Shown here: one piece after another, positions 17,417 to 28,693 of the stretch | Position numbering within the stretch: the stretch's first letter is position 1 | Layout: every line of letters starts with the position of its first letter | Source: Nocardia miyunensis NBRC 108239 | GTDB lineage: Bacteria > Actinomycetota > Actinomycetes > Mycobacteriales > Mycobacteriaceae | Reading direction: 5' to 3' | DNA length: 64,000 nucleotides | NCBI RefSeq assembly: GCF_001613065.1 | Contig: NZ_BDBQ01000060.1 | Span: 42,748-106,747, forward strand | The notes under the pieces: model-generated | The model's database searches: none | What the model was told of the DNA's origin: nothing | What the model saw: only the letters and a program-made list of their open reading frames with translations | Made by a program: the position numbers and the translations under genes

Positions 17417-17463
17417 GGTGTGCGGTCCTCTCTTAGCCTGTCGGCAACGTTCTACTCGGATAT

Positions 17464-17490
17464 AACGCGCCATGCCCAGGTTCAGTTCCC
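17464..17490 (-). promoter_or_regulatory. Candidate SigR/SigH-type promoter of rbpA
   Basis: On the minus strand GGGAAC (17490-17485) is followed by 18 bases and GTTATA (17466-17461). GGAAY-N18/19-GTT is the consensus of the thiol-stress ECF sigma factors SigR (Streptomyces) and SigH (mycobacteria), and rbpA is a known SigR target in Streptomyces. The expected start would give a leader of about 40 bases containing AGAGAGG before the ATG. Confidence 0.5.
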
Positions 17491-17612
17491 GGCGACGGTC
17501 AACCCCTGCATATTACGGGTAACCGCTGGTAGGTAAAAATAACCGTCCCAACCGGGGGAAAACGGTGTGCCCCGCGTGGCGACCGGAGATCCGCCCGTTA
17601 GGGTGTCGGGTC

Positions 17613-17939
17613 ATGTCGCGCCGTGTCCTGTCGTCCTGTTCCTGGTGTGGACGGCAGATCGCTGAATCCGAAGTCGGGCGTCGCCGCCGATATTGTCGGC
17701 AGTCGTGTCGCCAACGAGCCTACGAACATCGAAAAGGCTTGGAGGGCACCGGAATTCCCGAGGACTCGGTGGTGCTGAGCGCACAGGAGGCGGCCGATCT
17801 GGCCGATCGCTGGTTCGCCGCGCGCTGTGCGGCGGAGGATGTCGCGACCGCGGTCACCGAGGGCGCGGATCACGGTGAGCTGCTGGAGCTGACCAGTACC
17901 CTGGTCAGCCTGGCGAAGGAGGCCGAGCGACTGCGCTGA
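17613..17939 (+). CDS. Small actinobacterial zinc-finger protein
   Basis: 108 residues. The first 45 form a zinc-binding module, CSWCGRQIAESEVGRRRRYC followed by RQSCRQRAYEHRK; the Cys spacing (CxxC, then C and C) and the Arg-rich context suggest a treble-clef-type finger that could contact nucleic acid. The C-terminal half is an acidic helical region (LADRWFAARCAAEDVATAV). I start at the ATG at 17613; the upstream in-frame codons look non-coding. It ends seven bases before a convergent membrane-protein gene. Function unknown. Confidence 0.75.
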   Translation: MSRRVLSSCSWCGRQIAESEVGRRRRYCRQSCRQRAYEHRKGLEGTGIPEDSVVLSAQEAADLADRWFAARCAAEDVATAVTEGADHGELLELTSTLVSLAKEAERLR

Positions 17940-17945
17940 GCGGTC

Positions 17946-18971
17946 TCAGCCCGCTCGATGCGCAACCGGCAGCGCGGGCGCGGGATCCTGCGGCGTCGTG
18001 GGAATCGCCGCGGTCCGTCGCGCGGTGAGTGTGACAGTCGTCATGGCAGCGCCGGTGGCCACGACCAGGGCGGTGAACGTCAGCAGGGTCGTCGAGTCGG
18101 GGTGGATCAGCGGCTGCGCCCGCAGCGCCTGCCACAGCAGCAGGGCGACCAGGGCGGCGTAGCCGAGTGCCAGGGTTCCGATCAGCCGCGCACGCACCCG
18201 TTCGGTCAGCCACGGATAGCGATGCGCGAGCCGGGCCAGGACCAGTGCGGAAACGATCAGCACCTGGATTCCGTGCAGCCCGGCGAAGTGCGGTATGCGC
18301 AGATCCCCGCCGATCGTGCTCCAGTGGATGAGCGGCATGCCACCGACTCCGTCCCGAGCCTGCGCGGGGGAGTGCAGCACGGTGTGCCCGGCACCGAGCT
18401 CCACCGGATGTCCCACGGCGTCGTGCACGATCTGCTCGCCGGTGAATCCCATCAGATAACCCAGCGCCATACCGAACACCGCGATCGCCAGGCCGGTGTG
18501 CACCGCCCGGGCGATCGGCCGATCGGCGATCCGTTGCCACGAAAGGATCAGCGCGATAACGAGATTCGCCGCGAACAGGCCTGGAACGCCCGAGGCGAAC
18601 ACGATCTGCCCGATCGAGTTGACCGGATCGGATTCGGTGTTGAAGTGGCTGAACGTGCCGCGCGCGGCCTGCAGCACGATGAAACCGACGTCCACGAAGG
18701 CCGTCACGGCGAACAGGCTCCCGAACCACCGGGTGACGCGGGATCCCCTGTGCGGGAACGACAGCAGCCACGCGAGGGTGAGCGTGTAGAGGGCGAAGGC
18801 CAGCCCGAACTTCATCGGTTTGAGCCAGACCGATTCGCTCAGGATCGTGCGATGGTCGACTGCCATGGCGCACAGGCTGAACACGACGAGCCCGGCCATC
18901 GAGCACGATGTCGCGAGCAGCGGCCGGTGCAGGCGCCGGGCGGGGGAGGCGGCAACAGCGGAGGTGGTCAT
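17946..18971 (-). CDS. Conserved multi-pass membrane protein of unknown function
   Basis: 341 residues with about eight hydrophobic segments. Distinctive stretches are SESVWLKPMKFGLAFALYTL (a Lys-Pro-x-Lys just after a helix) and LIHWSTIGGDLRIPHFAGLH (charged residues inside a loop that recurs in this group of proteins). Several His residues occur at helix ends (HSPAQ, HFAGLHG, HRYP). I do not know an assigned function; similar proteins are widespread in actinobacteria and proteobacteria. It is transcribed alone and ends in a soluble Pro/Thr-rich tail. Confidence 0.78.
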   Translation of the reverse strand: MTTSAVAASPARRLHRPLLATSCSMAGLVVFSLCAMAVDHRTILSESVWLKPMKFGLAFALYTLTLAWLLSFPHRGSRVTRWFGSLFAVTAFVDVGFIVLQAARGTFSHFNTESDPVNSIGQIVFASGVPGLFAANLVIALILSWQRIADRPIARAVHTGLAIAVFGMALGYLMGFTGEQIVHDAVGHPVELGAGHTVLHSPAQARDGVGGMPLIHWSTIGGDLRIPHFAGLHGIQVLIVSALVLARLAHRYPWLTERVRARLIGTLALGYAALVALLLWQALRAQPLIHPDSTTLLTFTALVVATGAAMTTVTLTARRTAAIPTTPQDPAPALPVAHRAG

Positions 18972-19101
18972 ATGGCGACGCTATGGCCGCGTCCCCGCGC
19001 GGCACGTCCCCCGACGGTGCTGTCCGAACGTAATACCGTGGTGCTAGGGGTGTTTCAGGGTCGCGTCCGTCCCGGTGTCAGGAGCGAACGAACAGGGTCG
19101 G

Positions 19102-20088
19102 TCAGCCGACACGACGATAGCGGGCGGACCGCCCGTTGAGACCCGAGCCCGACCATGAGCGACTGCGCAACTGCTTGTCGATCGCGTCGATCACCTCGGG
19201 CACCGTGATCTCCAGCAGTCCGGGATCGGGGGTGTCGCCGTCGTGATCACCGGTGTGCCCGGCCCACAGCACCACGTGACGGCCGAGCAGATGCGGTGGT
19301 GGACCGCTCTGATCGGGCGAGGTGGGACCGAACAGCAGAACGGTGCGGGTGCCGAACGCGGTCGCCAGATGCGCGACGCCGGTGTCGCCGCACACCACGA
19401 GTTCGGCCTCGGCGACGGTGGCGGACAACTCGATGAGATTCTGCTGCCCGGCCAGGACATGATGCTGTGGCAGTCCGGCCCGTGCGGCGATGCCGAGCGC
19501 GGTCTCGCGTTCGAATTCGTCGCCGGTGAGCACCACTTCGCGGTCCTGGACGAGCAGATGCCGGATCACCGCGGCGAAACGTTCCGCCGGCCAGCGCCGG
19601 GCCTCGGCGCCCGCGCCCATGTGGATGACCACGCAGTCGCGATAATTCGTGGCGGCGACCGGCGGGACCAGACCGAGATTGCGGCGGTCGGCGCTGATAC
19701 CGGCTGATTCGAGCAGGTAGCACCAGCGATCGACATCGTGCATATCGGGCTGCCACCGCGGGCCGTCCAGGTCCGGGAATGCCGGATTGCGGTAGGTGAG
19801 GATCCGGGCGGGGTTGGTCTTGGCCAGTTCCACGATGCCTTCCGCCCCCGGGCCTTGCAGATTGACCGCGAGTGCCGGTGGCTCGCCGTCCCAGCGCAGA
19901 CTCTCCGGATCCGCGGTGGGCACCATCTCGTCGACCGAGGTGATCAGATCGACGATCGGCTTGAGCCGATGCGGTGCCGCCAGCGCGATGTGGTCGTGCG
20001 GCCGTGCCCGCCGCAGCGCGCGGAGAGCTGGGACCGCGGTGAGTAGATCACCTAGTCCACGTGCGCGCAGCACGAGTACAACCGCCAC
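19102..20088 (-). CDS. Glycosyltransferase family 9 (heptosyltransferase-like)
   Basis: 328 residues, GT-B fold of the ADP-heptose:LPS heptosyltransferase family. Diagnostic parts are LVLRARGLGDLLTAVPALRA at the N terminus, VVIHMGAGAEARRWPAERFAAV starting the second Rossmann domain, LSATVAEAELVVCGDTGVAH and VLLFGPTSPDQSGPP for the nucleotide-sugar site. Actinobacteria lack LPS; members here are thought to glycosylate envelope or secondary-metabolite acceptors, so donor and acceptor remain unknown. It is a single gene with an upstream stretch of over 400 bases that has no recognisable gene. Confidence 0.88.
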   Translation of the reverse strand: MAVVLVLRARGLGDLLTAVPALRALRRARPHDHIALAAPHRLKPIVDLITSVDEMVPTADPESLRWDGEPPALAVNLQGPGAEGIVELAKTNPARILTYRNPAFPDLDGPRWQPDMHDVDRWCYLLESAGISADRRNLGLVPPVAATNYRDCVVIHMGAGAEARRWPAERFAAVIRHLLVQDREVVLTGDEFERETALGIAARAGLPQHHVLAGQQNLIELSATVAEAELVVCGDTGVAHLATAFGTRTVLLFGPTSPDQSGPPPHLLGRHVVLWAGHTGDHDGDTPDPGLLEITVPEVIDAIDKQLRSRSWSGSGLNGRSARYRRVG

Positions 20089-20512
20089 CCTCTTCTCCTA
20101 GCCATCAACCTGTCATTCGCCTCCCTCCGCCTCCGCGCGCGAACTCGGCAGCGCATGGGGCGAAGAGAGCCACTTGGCGATGGTTACCCGGGGTGAAAGA
20201 CCGCGAAACGCGTATTCGATGCGATATCCGTCCCACCGGGTCGGACCGGGATCTGCCTGGTCATGCGACTGCGAGCCGATCGGGAGAGTGTCCCCCGGGA
20301 CGTCTGGGCACACTCCCCGTCGCGGCCTCGCGGACACCGTTCGGGCGGTCGTCCGGAGGCGTTCGGATAGCCCGGATTGCCGATGACAACGGCATGAATC
20401 CCGGCAGTGCGGACGCCATGGCAGGCGTGGCCGGTGGGAGTGGGACGGACGGCCCGTGCGCAGGGGCCCAGACCATGCGAACGGGCCGGGCTGAGCACGA
20501 TGACGCGTTGGC
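20089..20512. other. Gene-free interval
   Basis: 424 bases between the glycosyltransferase start and the end of the next minus-strand gene. Several short frames are open on both strands, but none has normal codon bias or a recognisable protein. It presumably holds the promoter of the glycosyltransferase gene. No repeat or RNA structure stood out. Confidence 0.5.
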
Positions 20513-21025
20513 TCAGCGGGTGGGCGCGGCGCTCGGCGACGGTGTCTCCGACAGCGCGGTCCGCGACATGTGCCGGTGGTGCGATGTCGTGTCCGCGTCA
20601 GTGTGCGTATCGGCTTCCGTGTAACGGTGGAACCAATGCAGGTGGTCCTGCCAGAACGAGTGATCGGCCGTGACCCCGTGCGGATGGTGGGGATTCTCGT
20701 CACCGCCGAACGCGGTTCCGGCGGTGAATCCGATGCCGCTGATCAGCAGGGCCACCACCACCGCCGCCGCGATGCGCAACGCAAGCGAGGTCCGCCAACG
20801 AGTGCCGAACCGGGCCAGGCGGGTGGGTTGTGGTGACGGTTCGGCGATCACGGGATCGGGGTGCGTCTGCGGCGGTGGCGGAGTCGTCGATCCGGATTCG
20901 GACGCGTGCTCGGCCGGGGCGGTGATGCCCCGCTCCGCCGATGGGGTGCCCGGTGTCGGACCGGTCGGTTCGGAGCCTGCTGCACGGGGAGGTGTGTGCT
21001 CCCCGTCGCTCTCCTCGTATGTCAT
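20513..21025 (-). CDS. Single-pass membrane protein with acidic Pro-rich head and His-rich tail
   Basis: 170 residues of unknown function. A cytosolic N-terminal half rich in Glu, Thr and Pro (EESDGEHTPPRAAGSEPTG) precedes one membrane helix (ALRIAAAVVVALLISGIGFTAG). An external tail contains many His and Asp residues (NPHHPHG, HSFWQDHLHWFHRY, THTDADTTSHHRH). The tail could bind a divalent metal, which is inference from composition. The ATG at 21025 with a GAGGCACAAGAG ribosome region was chosen over a longer frame that would overlap the divergent gene. Confidence 0.6.
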   Translation of the reverse strand: MTYEESDGEHTPPRAAGSEPTGPTPGTPSAERGITAPAEHASESGSTTPPPPQTHPDPVIAEPSPQPTRLARFGTRWRTSLALRIAAAVVVALLISGIGFTAGTAFGGDENPHHPHGVTADHSFWQDHLHWFHRYTEADTHTDADTTSHHRHMSRTALSETPSPSAAPTR

Positions 21026-21228
21026 CTCTTGTGCCTCGGTGGTCTGTGCCTCGATGAACAGGACATTCGGTCGGTTGGGCGGCTGTCGACTGATTCGCAG
21101 GCTACGGCCCGGACATGGCATCGATCTGCGTGTCGGATGTGGATCTGCTGTGTGTCGCGAATGCGGCCCCAAGATTTCTACTACCGGACGTCGTTGACGG
21201 CATTGACCATGAACTACGCTCTCGTTCC

Positions 21229-21579
21229 ATGACATTCGTCTTCAATTTGGTGCTCGTGACCCACCTGCTGGGTCTGGCGGCCATCATCGGCGGCTACGCG
21301 GCCTCGCCGACGCGGGTATCCGAGGTTCTGGTGTGGGGCGCGCGGGCGCAGATCATCACCGGACTGGTGCTGTTCGGCATGGCGGATTCGATCCATTCGC
21401 TGGACAAGCACGTGATCATGGCGAAGATGATCGTCAAGCTGGTGATCGCGGTCGCGGTGGCGGCGTTCGCCGAGATCGCGCGAGCCGATGCCAAGCGCGA
21501 CAAGTTGATCGGCTGGATGCCGCACGCCGCGGGCTGGCTGGCGATCGTGAACGTCTGCGTCGCGGTGCTCTGGAACTGA
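21229..21579 (+). CDS. Small four-helix membrane protein of unknown function
   Basis: 116 residues, about four hydrophobic helices starting directly at MTFVFNLVLVTHLLGLAAII; the conserved-looking GARAQIITGLVLFGMADSIH and HVIMAKMIVKLVIAVAVAAF lie in the middle. Upstream in-frame codons (from 21115) are hydrophilic and probably not translated. It resembles small integral membrane proteins common in actinobacteria; no function can be given. It ends about 70 bases before the convergent peroxidase gene. Confidence 0.75.
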   Translation: MTFVFNLVLVTHLLGLAAIIGGYAASPTRVSEVLVWGARAQIITGLVLFGMADSIHSLDKHVIMAKMIVKLVIAVAVAAFAEIARADAKRDKLIGWMPHAAGWLAIVNVCVAVLWN

Positions 21580-21650
21580 GTGCCGTCCGGCACACCGCGC
21601 GAGGCTGCCCGGTCTGCGACTGTGCACGGTGTGCCGGAACGGGGTGTTCC

Positions 21651-22841
21651 TCAGCCCTCCATCAGTGACTGTCCGATGTACCCGCCCGGGTCGGTGATTC
21701 CGGGCGGGACGACGAACACCGCGGACCCGACGGGGGTGGTCCAGGTGTTGAGGGCGTCGAATTCCGCGAGCCGCCGCTGCACCGGGAGATACTGCGTCTC
21801 GATATCGGCCTGGTACGCGGCGAACAACAGCCCAGAATTCGATACCGCGCCGGGTGCGGGGGATTCGTCGTAGTTGTAGCCGCGGCGCAGGAACCGATCG
21901 GTGGCACCGGTGTGGTGTGCCCGAGCGATATGCGACGACGGCGGGATCACCGGTATGCCGAATTTGTCGACAGCGGCGAAATCCGGATCGTCCGTCTCCC
22001 GGGTTCCGGTCAGGGGAGCGCCGGTGGCGACCCGGCGGCCCACCGACAACTCCCGCCCGCCGGTGTCCAGATCGTCCCAGGTGTCCAGGTTCATCGCGAT
22101 GCGCCGCAGTACCAGCGAGGTCCCGCCCGCGAGCCACGGCTGTCCGCGGCCGTCGTGCCAGATCAGGCGATCGAAGTCGGCCGTGCCCGCGGCGGGATTC
22201 ACGGTCCCGTCGACCTGGCCGAACAGATTGCGCATGCTCTGCCCGGGCCCGGCATCGCGAAATCCGCGCTGCACCCACCGCACCGTCACCAGTGAGGTGA
22301 CGGTGCGGCTCAGTGCCCGCACCGCGTGCGCGACCGTCGTCGCCTCGTCCGCGCAGATCTGCAGCAGCAGATCACCGTCGCAGTACGCGGGATCGAGACG
22401 ATCGATCGTGAAAGCGGGCAACGGCCGCAGCCACGATGGCCGCGCCGCCTCGACCCCGGCGGCGGTGAACAGCCGCGGTCCGAAACCGATCGTCACCGTC
22501 AGCCGCGCGGGCCGCGCGGTGAGTTCGGGTTCGGAATCGGCCAGGCCGGGTTCGCCCTGGGTGAGCCGGGCCGCGTCACCGCTCCAGATCTGCAGCAGCC
22601 CGATGATGTCCGCGCGGGTGACACCGGGTTTCAGATCGAATCCGAGGTAGGTCACGTGCCGTTGCGGCGTCGTCGCGACGCCGCCCTGATGACGTCCGTG
22701 GAACGGCTCGGTCGCCGCGGCGGGATCGGGATCCCGCCGCGAACGGGCGAAATGCTCCGTCCCCCAGGCTATTCCGGCGGCACCGGCCGCGACCGTGCCG
22801 CCGCCGAGCAGTCGTCGCCGGGTCAGGCCCGGCTCAGCCAC
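21651..22841 (-). CDS. Dye-decolorizing heme peroxidase, Tat-exported (EfeB/DtpA class)
   Basis: 396 residues. The N terminus TRRRLLGGGTVAAGAAGIAW is a twin-arginine signal. The body is an A-type DyP: GFGPRLF, the active-site GxxDG motif in NLFGQVDGTVNP (distal Asp), and DRFLRRGYNYDESP near the proximal heme region. A-type enzymes with Tat signals include EfeB and Streptomyces DtpA. Its GTG start overlaps the end of the copper-chaperone gene by eight bases. No EfeU/EfeO iron-uptake genes flank it, so a DtpA-like job in copper or peroxide handling outside the membrane is more likely than iron uptake. Confidence 0.92.
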   Translation of the reverse strand: MAEPGLTRRRLLGGGTVAAGAAGIAWGTEHFARSRRDPDPAAATEPFHGRHQGGVATTPQRHVTYLGFDLKPGVTRADIIGLLQIWSGDAARLTQGEPGLADSEPELTARPARLTVTIGFGPRLFTAAGVEAARPSWLRPLPAFTIDRLDPAYCDGDLLLQICADEATTVAHAVRALSRTVTSLVTVRWVQRGFRDAGPGQSMRNLFGQVDGTVNPAAGTADFDRLIWHDGRGQPWLAGGTSLVLRRIAMNLDTWDDLDTGGRELSVGRRVATGAPLTGTRETDDPDFAAVDKFGIPVIPPSSHIARAHHTGATDRFLRRGYNYDESPAPGAVSNSGLLFAAYQADIETQYLPVQRRLAEFDALNTWTTPVGSAVFVVPPGITDPGGYIGQSLMEG

Positions 22842-23370
22842 CGTGCGCGGGGGTGGTGGTGGGCGCGTAGTTCTCCTGGTTCCCGGAGAAATCGCGAGCC
22901 TGCGCGGTGAACGTGGTGCTCGAACCGTCGGCGAATTTCACTGTGATCGGCGTCCGCGATCCCGTGCGCAGCGGCGTCTTCAGATCCATGAACATCAGAT
23001 GGTCGCCGCCCGGGGTGAGCGATACGGTGCCGTGCGCGGGCACGACCAGCCCACCGGCCATGGCCCGCATCATCGTGGTCCCACCGGTATCCACGGTTTC
23101 GTGGATCTCCATCCGCGTCGACGCGGGACTGGTTGCGTCGACCACGCGGATCTCCCTGTCGGTGGAATTGCTGAAATCGGCGAAGGCCGAGGACATTCCG
23201 GAATCGGCGGCCTTGATCCACTGATTACTGATCCGGATCGAGGCCGCGTCGTTGCTGGATTCGGATGTCCCGGAGGAACATCCGGTCAGCAGGATCGGCA
23301 CCGCCAACGTCGCGGCGGCCATGGCCGGGTAGGTACGGGCGAGGGTGAACATGCGAAGGCTCCGTTTCAT
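22834..23370 (-). CDS. PCu(A)C-family periplasmic copper chaperone lipoprotein
   Basis: 178 residues. A lipoprotein signal ends at the lipobox ILLTGCSS. The mature domain has the Cu(I) ligand pattern of PCu(A)C proteins: MEIHETV, TTMMRAM, then VPAHGTVSLTPGGDHLMFMD, that is H-x-x-...M...H...HLMFM. The start is placed at MKRSLRMFTLAR, with MFTLAR six codons later as an alternative. Family members hand copper to Sco or to oxidase/oxidase-like enzymes. The direct coupling to a DyP peroxidase matches the ECuC-DtpA arrangement of Streptomyces lividans. The 298 bases upstream, up to the membrane-protein gene, show no further gene. Confidence 0.93.
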   Translation of the reverse strand: MKRSLRMFTLARTYPAMAAATLAVPILLTGCSSGTSESSNDAASIRISNQWIKAADSGMSSAFADFSNSTDREIRVVDATSPASTRMEIHETVDTGGTTMMRAMAGGLVVPAHGTVSLTPGGDHLMFMDLKTPLRTGSRTPITVKFADGSSTTFTAQARDFSGNQENYAPTTTPAHGG

Positions 23371-23668
23371 GGTGATGGTCGAGAGCCACCGTCCTGAGGC
23401 CGCGCGGGAGGCGATCGACGACGCGCGTGCGGCTGGAGTCCCGGCCGCACGGTCAGGGGCCTGCACGGCGTCGTGGGACCTGCGGCCGAGTCGAGACGCG
23501 TATCGGCGTGCGTCGCGGCGCGTTCGAACCTTCGCTGAGGTGCATTCGGTCGCGGCGCGGAGAAGGAATCCGCTTGCGGCCGTGCGTCATCGGTGTCGAG
23601 CAAGCAGCCCTGTCACAGCGGGCATCGACGATCGCGCTTTTGCGAGCGTCCCGCGAGCGGATACCGAT

Positions 23669-24232
23669 TCAGGCGACGGCGAGATCCGTCGGACGGTGGA
23701 AAGTATCGATGAACGAATACCTCGGCGGCCCTCGCCGCCCGATACCCGAGCTGATCAGCAACCGCCGCAACGTGATCGGCGGGACAGCAGGCGTGACGAG
23801 CGAATGCGACCGCGGCGCGGCGACCGTCGCGATGAGCGCGACGAGGACACGCAGCACGCTCGCGTACACCCGTCGCAACGCCGCCTCCGCACCGCGGATC
23901 AGCAGTGCGCCAACAGGAATGGCGAGTGCGTGCGCGGCCAGCATGGGCGGCGTGAGCAGGTGTGCGTGGCAGTGCTCCGGCGAAATCGCCAGCGCCACAT
24001 GCCCGATCGCCTGTCCCACCGCGAGCATGGGCAGCAGCCGGGCCAGCCCCGGCCGCATCCCGGCCGTCACGGTTCCGGTGAGCGCGCAGACCGCGACGAG
24101 CAGGACGACCGACGCCGAGGTCAGCGATACCGGTCCACCGCCCAGCGCGTGCGCGCCGATGCTCACCGCGCCCGAAGCCGCACCGACACACGCACCGCGC
24201 AGACGCGCGGTGGGGTCGGCGGGTGATCGCAC
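23669..24232 (-). CDS. Membrane protein associated with the copper chaperone/DyP genes
   Basis: 187 residues with four or five hydrophobic segments in the first 145 residues and a basic C-terminal tail. The segment AISPEHCHAHLLTPPMLAAH contains a Cys-His-x-His and Met residues on the membrane face, a plausible metal contact, and lies in a context of copper genes. I know similar hypothetical membrane proteins only by their position next to copper-trafficking genes in actinobacteria; no activity is assigned. It reads in the same direction as the chaperone but with a 298-base gap, so operon membership is uncertain. Confidence 0.65.
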   Translation of the reverse strand: MRSPADPTARLRGACVGAASGAVSIGAHALGGGPVSLTSASVVLLVAVCALTGTVTAGMRPGLARLLPMLAVGQAIGHVALAISPEHCHAHLLTPPMLAAHALAIPVGALLIRGAEAALRRVYASVLRVLVALIATVAAPRSHSLVTPAVPPITLRRLLISSGIGRRGPPRYSFIDTFHRPTDLAVA

Positions 24233-24268
24233 CGGGTCATCGTAACGACCCCGAGACCGAGCGGATCG

Positions 24269-25114
24269 TCAGGACTCCGCGGAGGTCTGCGGTTCGATCG
24301 GCGGCAGCGCCGCCAGACGATCGAGGATCAGGTCCGCCACGCCCGCCATGCCCGCGGCGGTGGGATGGAACGGCGCGCCCGGATAGTGCCGTCCCGGCAG
24401 CGGAATGTAGCCGCCGGAGGTCCACGCGCCGGCGCTTCCGGGCGGATGGTCCAGGCTGGGTGTGCGCGCATCGATCAGTTCGGCCCCGGCCCGGGCGGCG
24501 GCCGAGGCCGTATGCGCGGCAAGGGATTCGGCGAACTGATGATAGTTGCGATCGACCGGGCGGTCCTCGTCGGAGACGGGGCCGAGCAGGGACAGATAGT
24601 TCACCACCAGAACCCGGGCCCGCGGTGCGCGCTGGGAGATGGTGTTCAGCACCCCGGTCAGACTCTGTTCGATCGTATGCAGCCGGTGGTTGACGGCGGT
24701 TTCGTCGCCGAAGCGCGCGATCGGGGGGATGAGCCGTAACGGCAAGGGTAATCGGTGCGCGACGCGGTACTGGGTGAGTCCGACATCGTTACCGCCGACG
24801 GTCAGCGTGACCAGGTCGGTACCGGCATCGACCGCGCGTATCTGCGGCGGCTGGCCGTACTGCTGCTCGCGCAGGATGTGTTCACAGGTGGCGCCGCTGC
24901 TGGTGACGTCGGTGAGCTGCAACCGGGCGGCTTCGGCGACCAGATGCGCGTAGTTGTTGCGCGAGCGCCCCGCCAAGCGGGGCGCCCCGGGCTCGCGGGG
25001 AGCGATCGCGGGCCCGGAGGCGAACGAACTGCCCAGTGCCACATACTTTTTGCCGTGCCATCGAGTCGACTCCGGATCCGTGCCGGGTCGGCCGTGGTGG
25101 AGAATGCCGCTCAC
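24269..25114 (-). CDS. SGNH/GDSL-family hydrolase
   Basis: 281 residues. The four SGNH blocks are visible: block I YVALGSSFASGPAIAP with the nucleophile Ser, block II Gly in VTSSGATCEHIL, block III TLTVGGNDVGLT with the Asn, and block V PFHPTAAGMAGVADLI with the catalytic His three residues after the supporting Asp-equivalent position. No clear signal peptide, so a cytosolic or leaderless esterase/lipase. The closest match in feel is the actinobacterial SGNH lipase group (Streptomyces rimosus GDSL lipase-like). Substrate unknown. Confidence 0.9.
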   Translation of the reverse strand: MSGILHHGRPGTDPESTRWHGKKYVALGSSFASGPAIAPREPGAPRLAGRSRNNYAHLVAEAARLQLTDVTSSGATCEHILREQQYGQPPQIRAVDAGTDLVTLTVGGNDVGLTQYRVAHRLPLPLRLIPPIARFGDETAVNHRLHTIEQSLTGVLNTISQRAPRARVLVVNYLSLLGPVSDEDRPVDRNYHQFAESLAAHTASAAARAGAELIDARTPSLDHPPGSAGAWTSGGYIPLPGRHYPGAPFHPTAAGMAGVADLILDRLAALPPIEPQTSAES

Positions 25115-25205
25115 CTCCCTGGACGTGCCCCCCTTCGGGAGGCATCTTGACGCAGTGCGCGGCGCGTTTCAAGCCCACAGGAGACCTGTCCGCTCGGCCG
25201 CTACG

Positions 25206-25715
25206 TCACAGTGTTTCCAGCGCGGCCTGAGTCAAATCATCCGGAAATACGAACCGGCGCAGGGACCAGTACCGGAATGCCATGGCCAGCAACACGCCGA
25301 GGATCTGCCCGGTGATGAAATTCGACACCGCCTGCGTCGCCGGGCTGACATGCGGCACGTGGATATCGAACACGTACAGCGCGATCGCCTGCGGAATCAG
25401 GGTGACGACCACCGCCAGTGCGCTCACGCCGAAGAACAGCGCCGCCTCGTGCGCGCGCTGGCGCCCGCCGCGGGTGCTGAACGACCATTCCCGATTGAGA
25501 ATGTAGGACGCGATGGTCGCGATGAGCACGCCGATCGCCCGCGCGGTGAGCGGTTTGTCCTGCAGCACGGTCAGTTTCAGCGTGTAGACGATTCCGGTAT
25601 CGATGAACCAGGTGATCGCACCCACCACGGCGAACTTCATCAGCTCCTGATGCTGGTGAAGGCGGGCGAGGTAGCGATCCGGCACTCGATCCAGTGCGGT
25701 CTGCATCAACGACAC
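25206..25715 (-). CDS. GtrA-family membrane protein
   Basis: 169 residues with four membrane helices. KFAVVGAITWFIDTGIVYTL and ASYILNREWSFSTRGG are the two characteristic GtrA segments. Family members are thought to flip or present polyprenyl-linked sugars and in mycobacteria and corynebacteria take part in arabinogalactan assembly; no glycosyltransferase is adjacent here. The start at GTG 25715 is preferred, with an ATG three codons downstream as alternative. The frame continues open into the UvrA-like gene upstream, but that extension has no support. Confidence 0.85.
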   Translation of the reverse strand: MSLMQTALDRVPDRYLARLHQHQELMKFAVVGAITWFIDTGIVYTLKLTVLQDKPLTARAIGVLIATIASYILNREWSFSTRGGRQRAHEAALFFGVSALAVVVTLIPQAIALYVFDIHVPHVSPATQAVSNFITGQILGVLLAMAFRYWSLRRFVFPDDLTQAALETL

Positions 25716-25809
25716 GTCGTCACAATAGCCGGACCGTCGCCTTACGGCACGTGTTGCCGCGTCCAGGTGTCGCGTGGGCCGCCGCCGTGTCCGGCGGCGG
25801 CCGGATCGT

Positions 25810-28209
<2,400 letters not shown>

Positions 28210-28277
28210 CGTTTCTCCATCTGTCTGCACGGCCGTTCTCACGGCCCGGAATCAAATGTGGGGTGGTGCGGAACGGA

Positions 28278-28688
28278 TCAGCGCAGTTCCTGGATTCGGA
28301 CCATATTTCCGGCGGGGTCGCGAAAGGCGCAGTCGCGCACGCCGTACGGCTGTTCGGTCGGTTCCTGGACGACCTCCGCGCCGGTGGCCTTCACGCGATC
28401 GAAACTGCCGTCGAGATCCTTGGTTGCCATCAGGATGCTGCCGTAGGTGCCCTTGGACATCATCTCGGTGATGGTGCGACGCTCGTCGTCGGTGATACCC
28501 GGGCTGGCCTGCGGCGGGTACAGCACGACATTGATGCCCGGCTGATCGGCCGGGCCGACGGTCAGCCAGCGCATCCCGTTGTAGCCGACGTCGTTGCGGA
28601 GTTCGAAGCCGAGCGCGTCACGGTAGAAGGCAAGGGCCGCGTCGGGATCGTTCTGGGGCAGGAAACTCGAGTGAATGGTGATATCCAT
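28278..28688 (-). CDS. VOC-family (glyoxalase/bleomycin-resistance) protein
   Basis: 136 residues, one vicinal-oxygen-chelate fold: N-terminal half ALAFYRDALGFELRNDVGYN, C-terminal half LDGSFDRVKATGAEVVQEPT and DCAFRDPAGNMVRIQEL. The pattern (FRDPAGN) is that of the PhnB/glyoxalase-like subgroup. The gene starts five bases after the AraC-type regulator's stop and is followed by the UvrA-like gene, so regulator, VOC protein and UvrA2 are probably one operon. Function may be drug binding or small-molecule chemistry; not decided by the sequence. Confidence 0.9.
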   Translation of the reverse strand: MDITIHSSFLPQNDPDAALAFYRDALGFELRNDVGYNGMRWLTVGPADQPGINVVLYPPQASPGITDDERRTITEMMSKGTYGSILMATKDLDGSFDRVKATGAEVVQEPTEQPYGVRDCAFRDPAGNMVRIQELR

Positions 28689-28693
28689 GGCGA

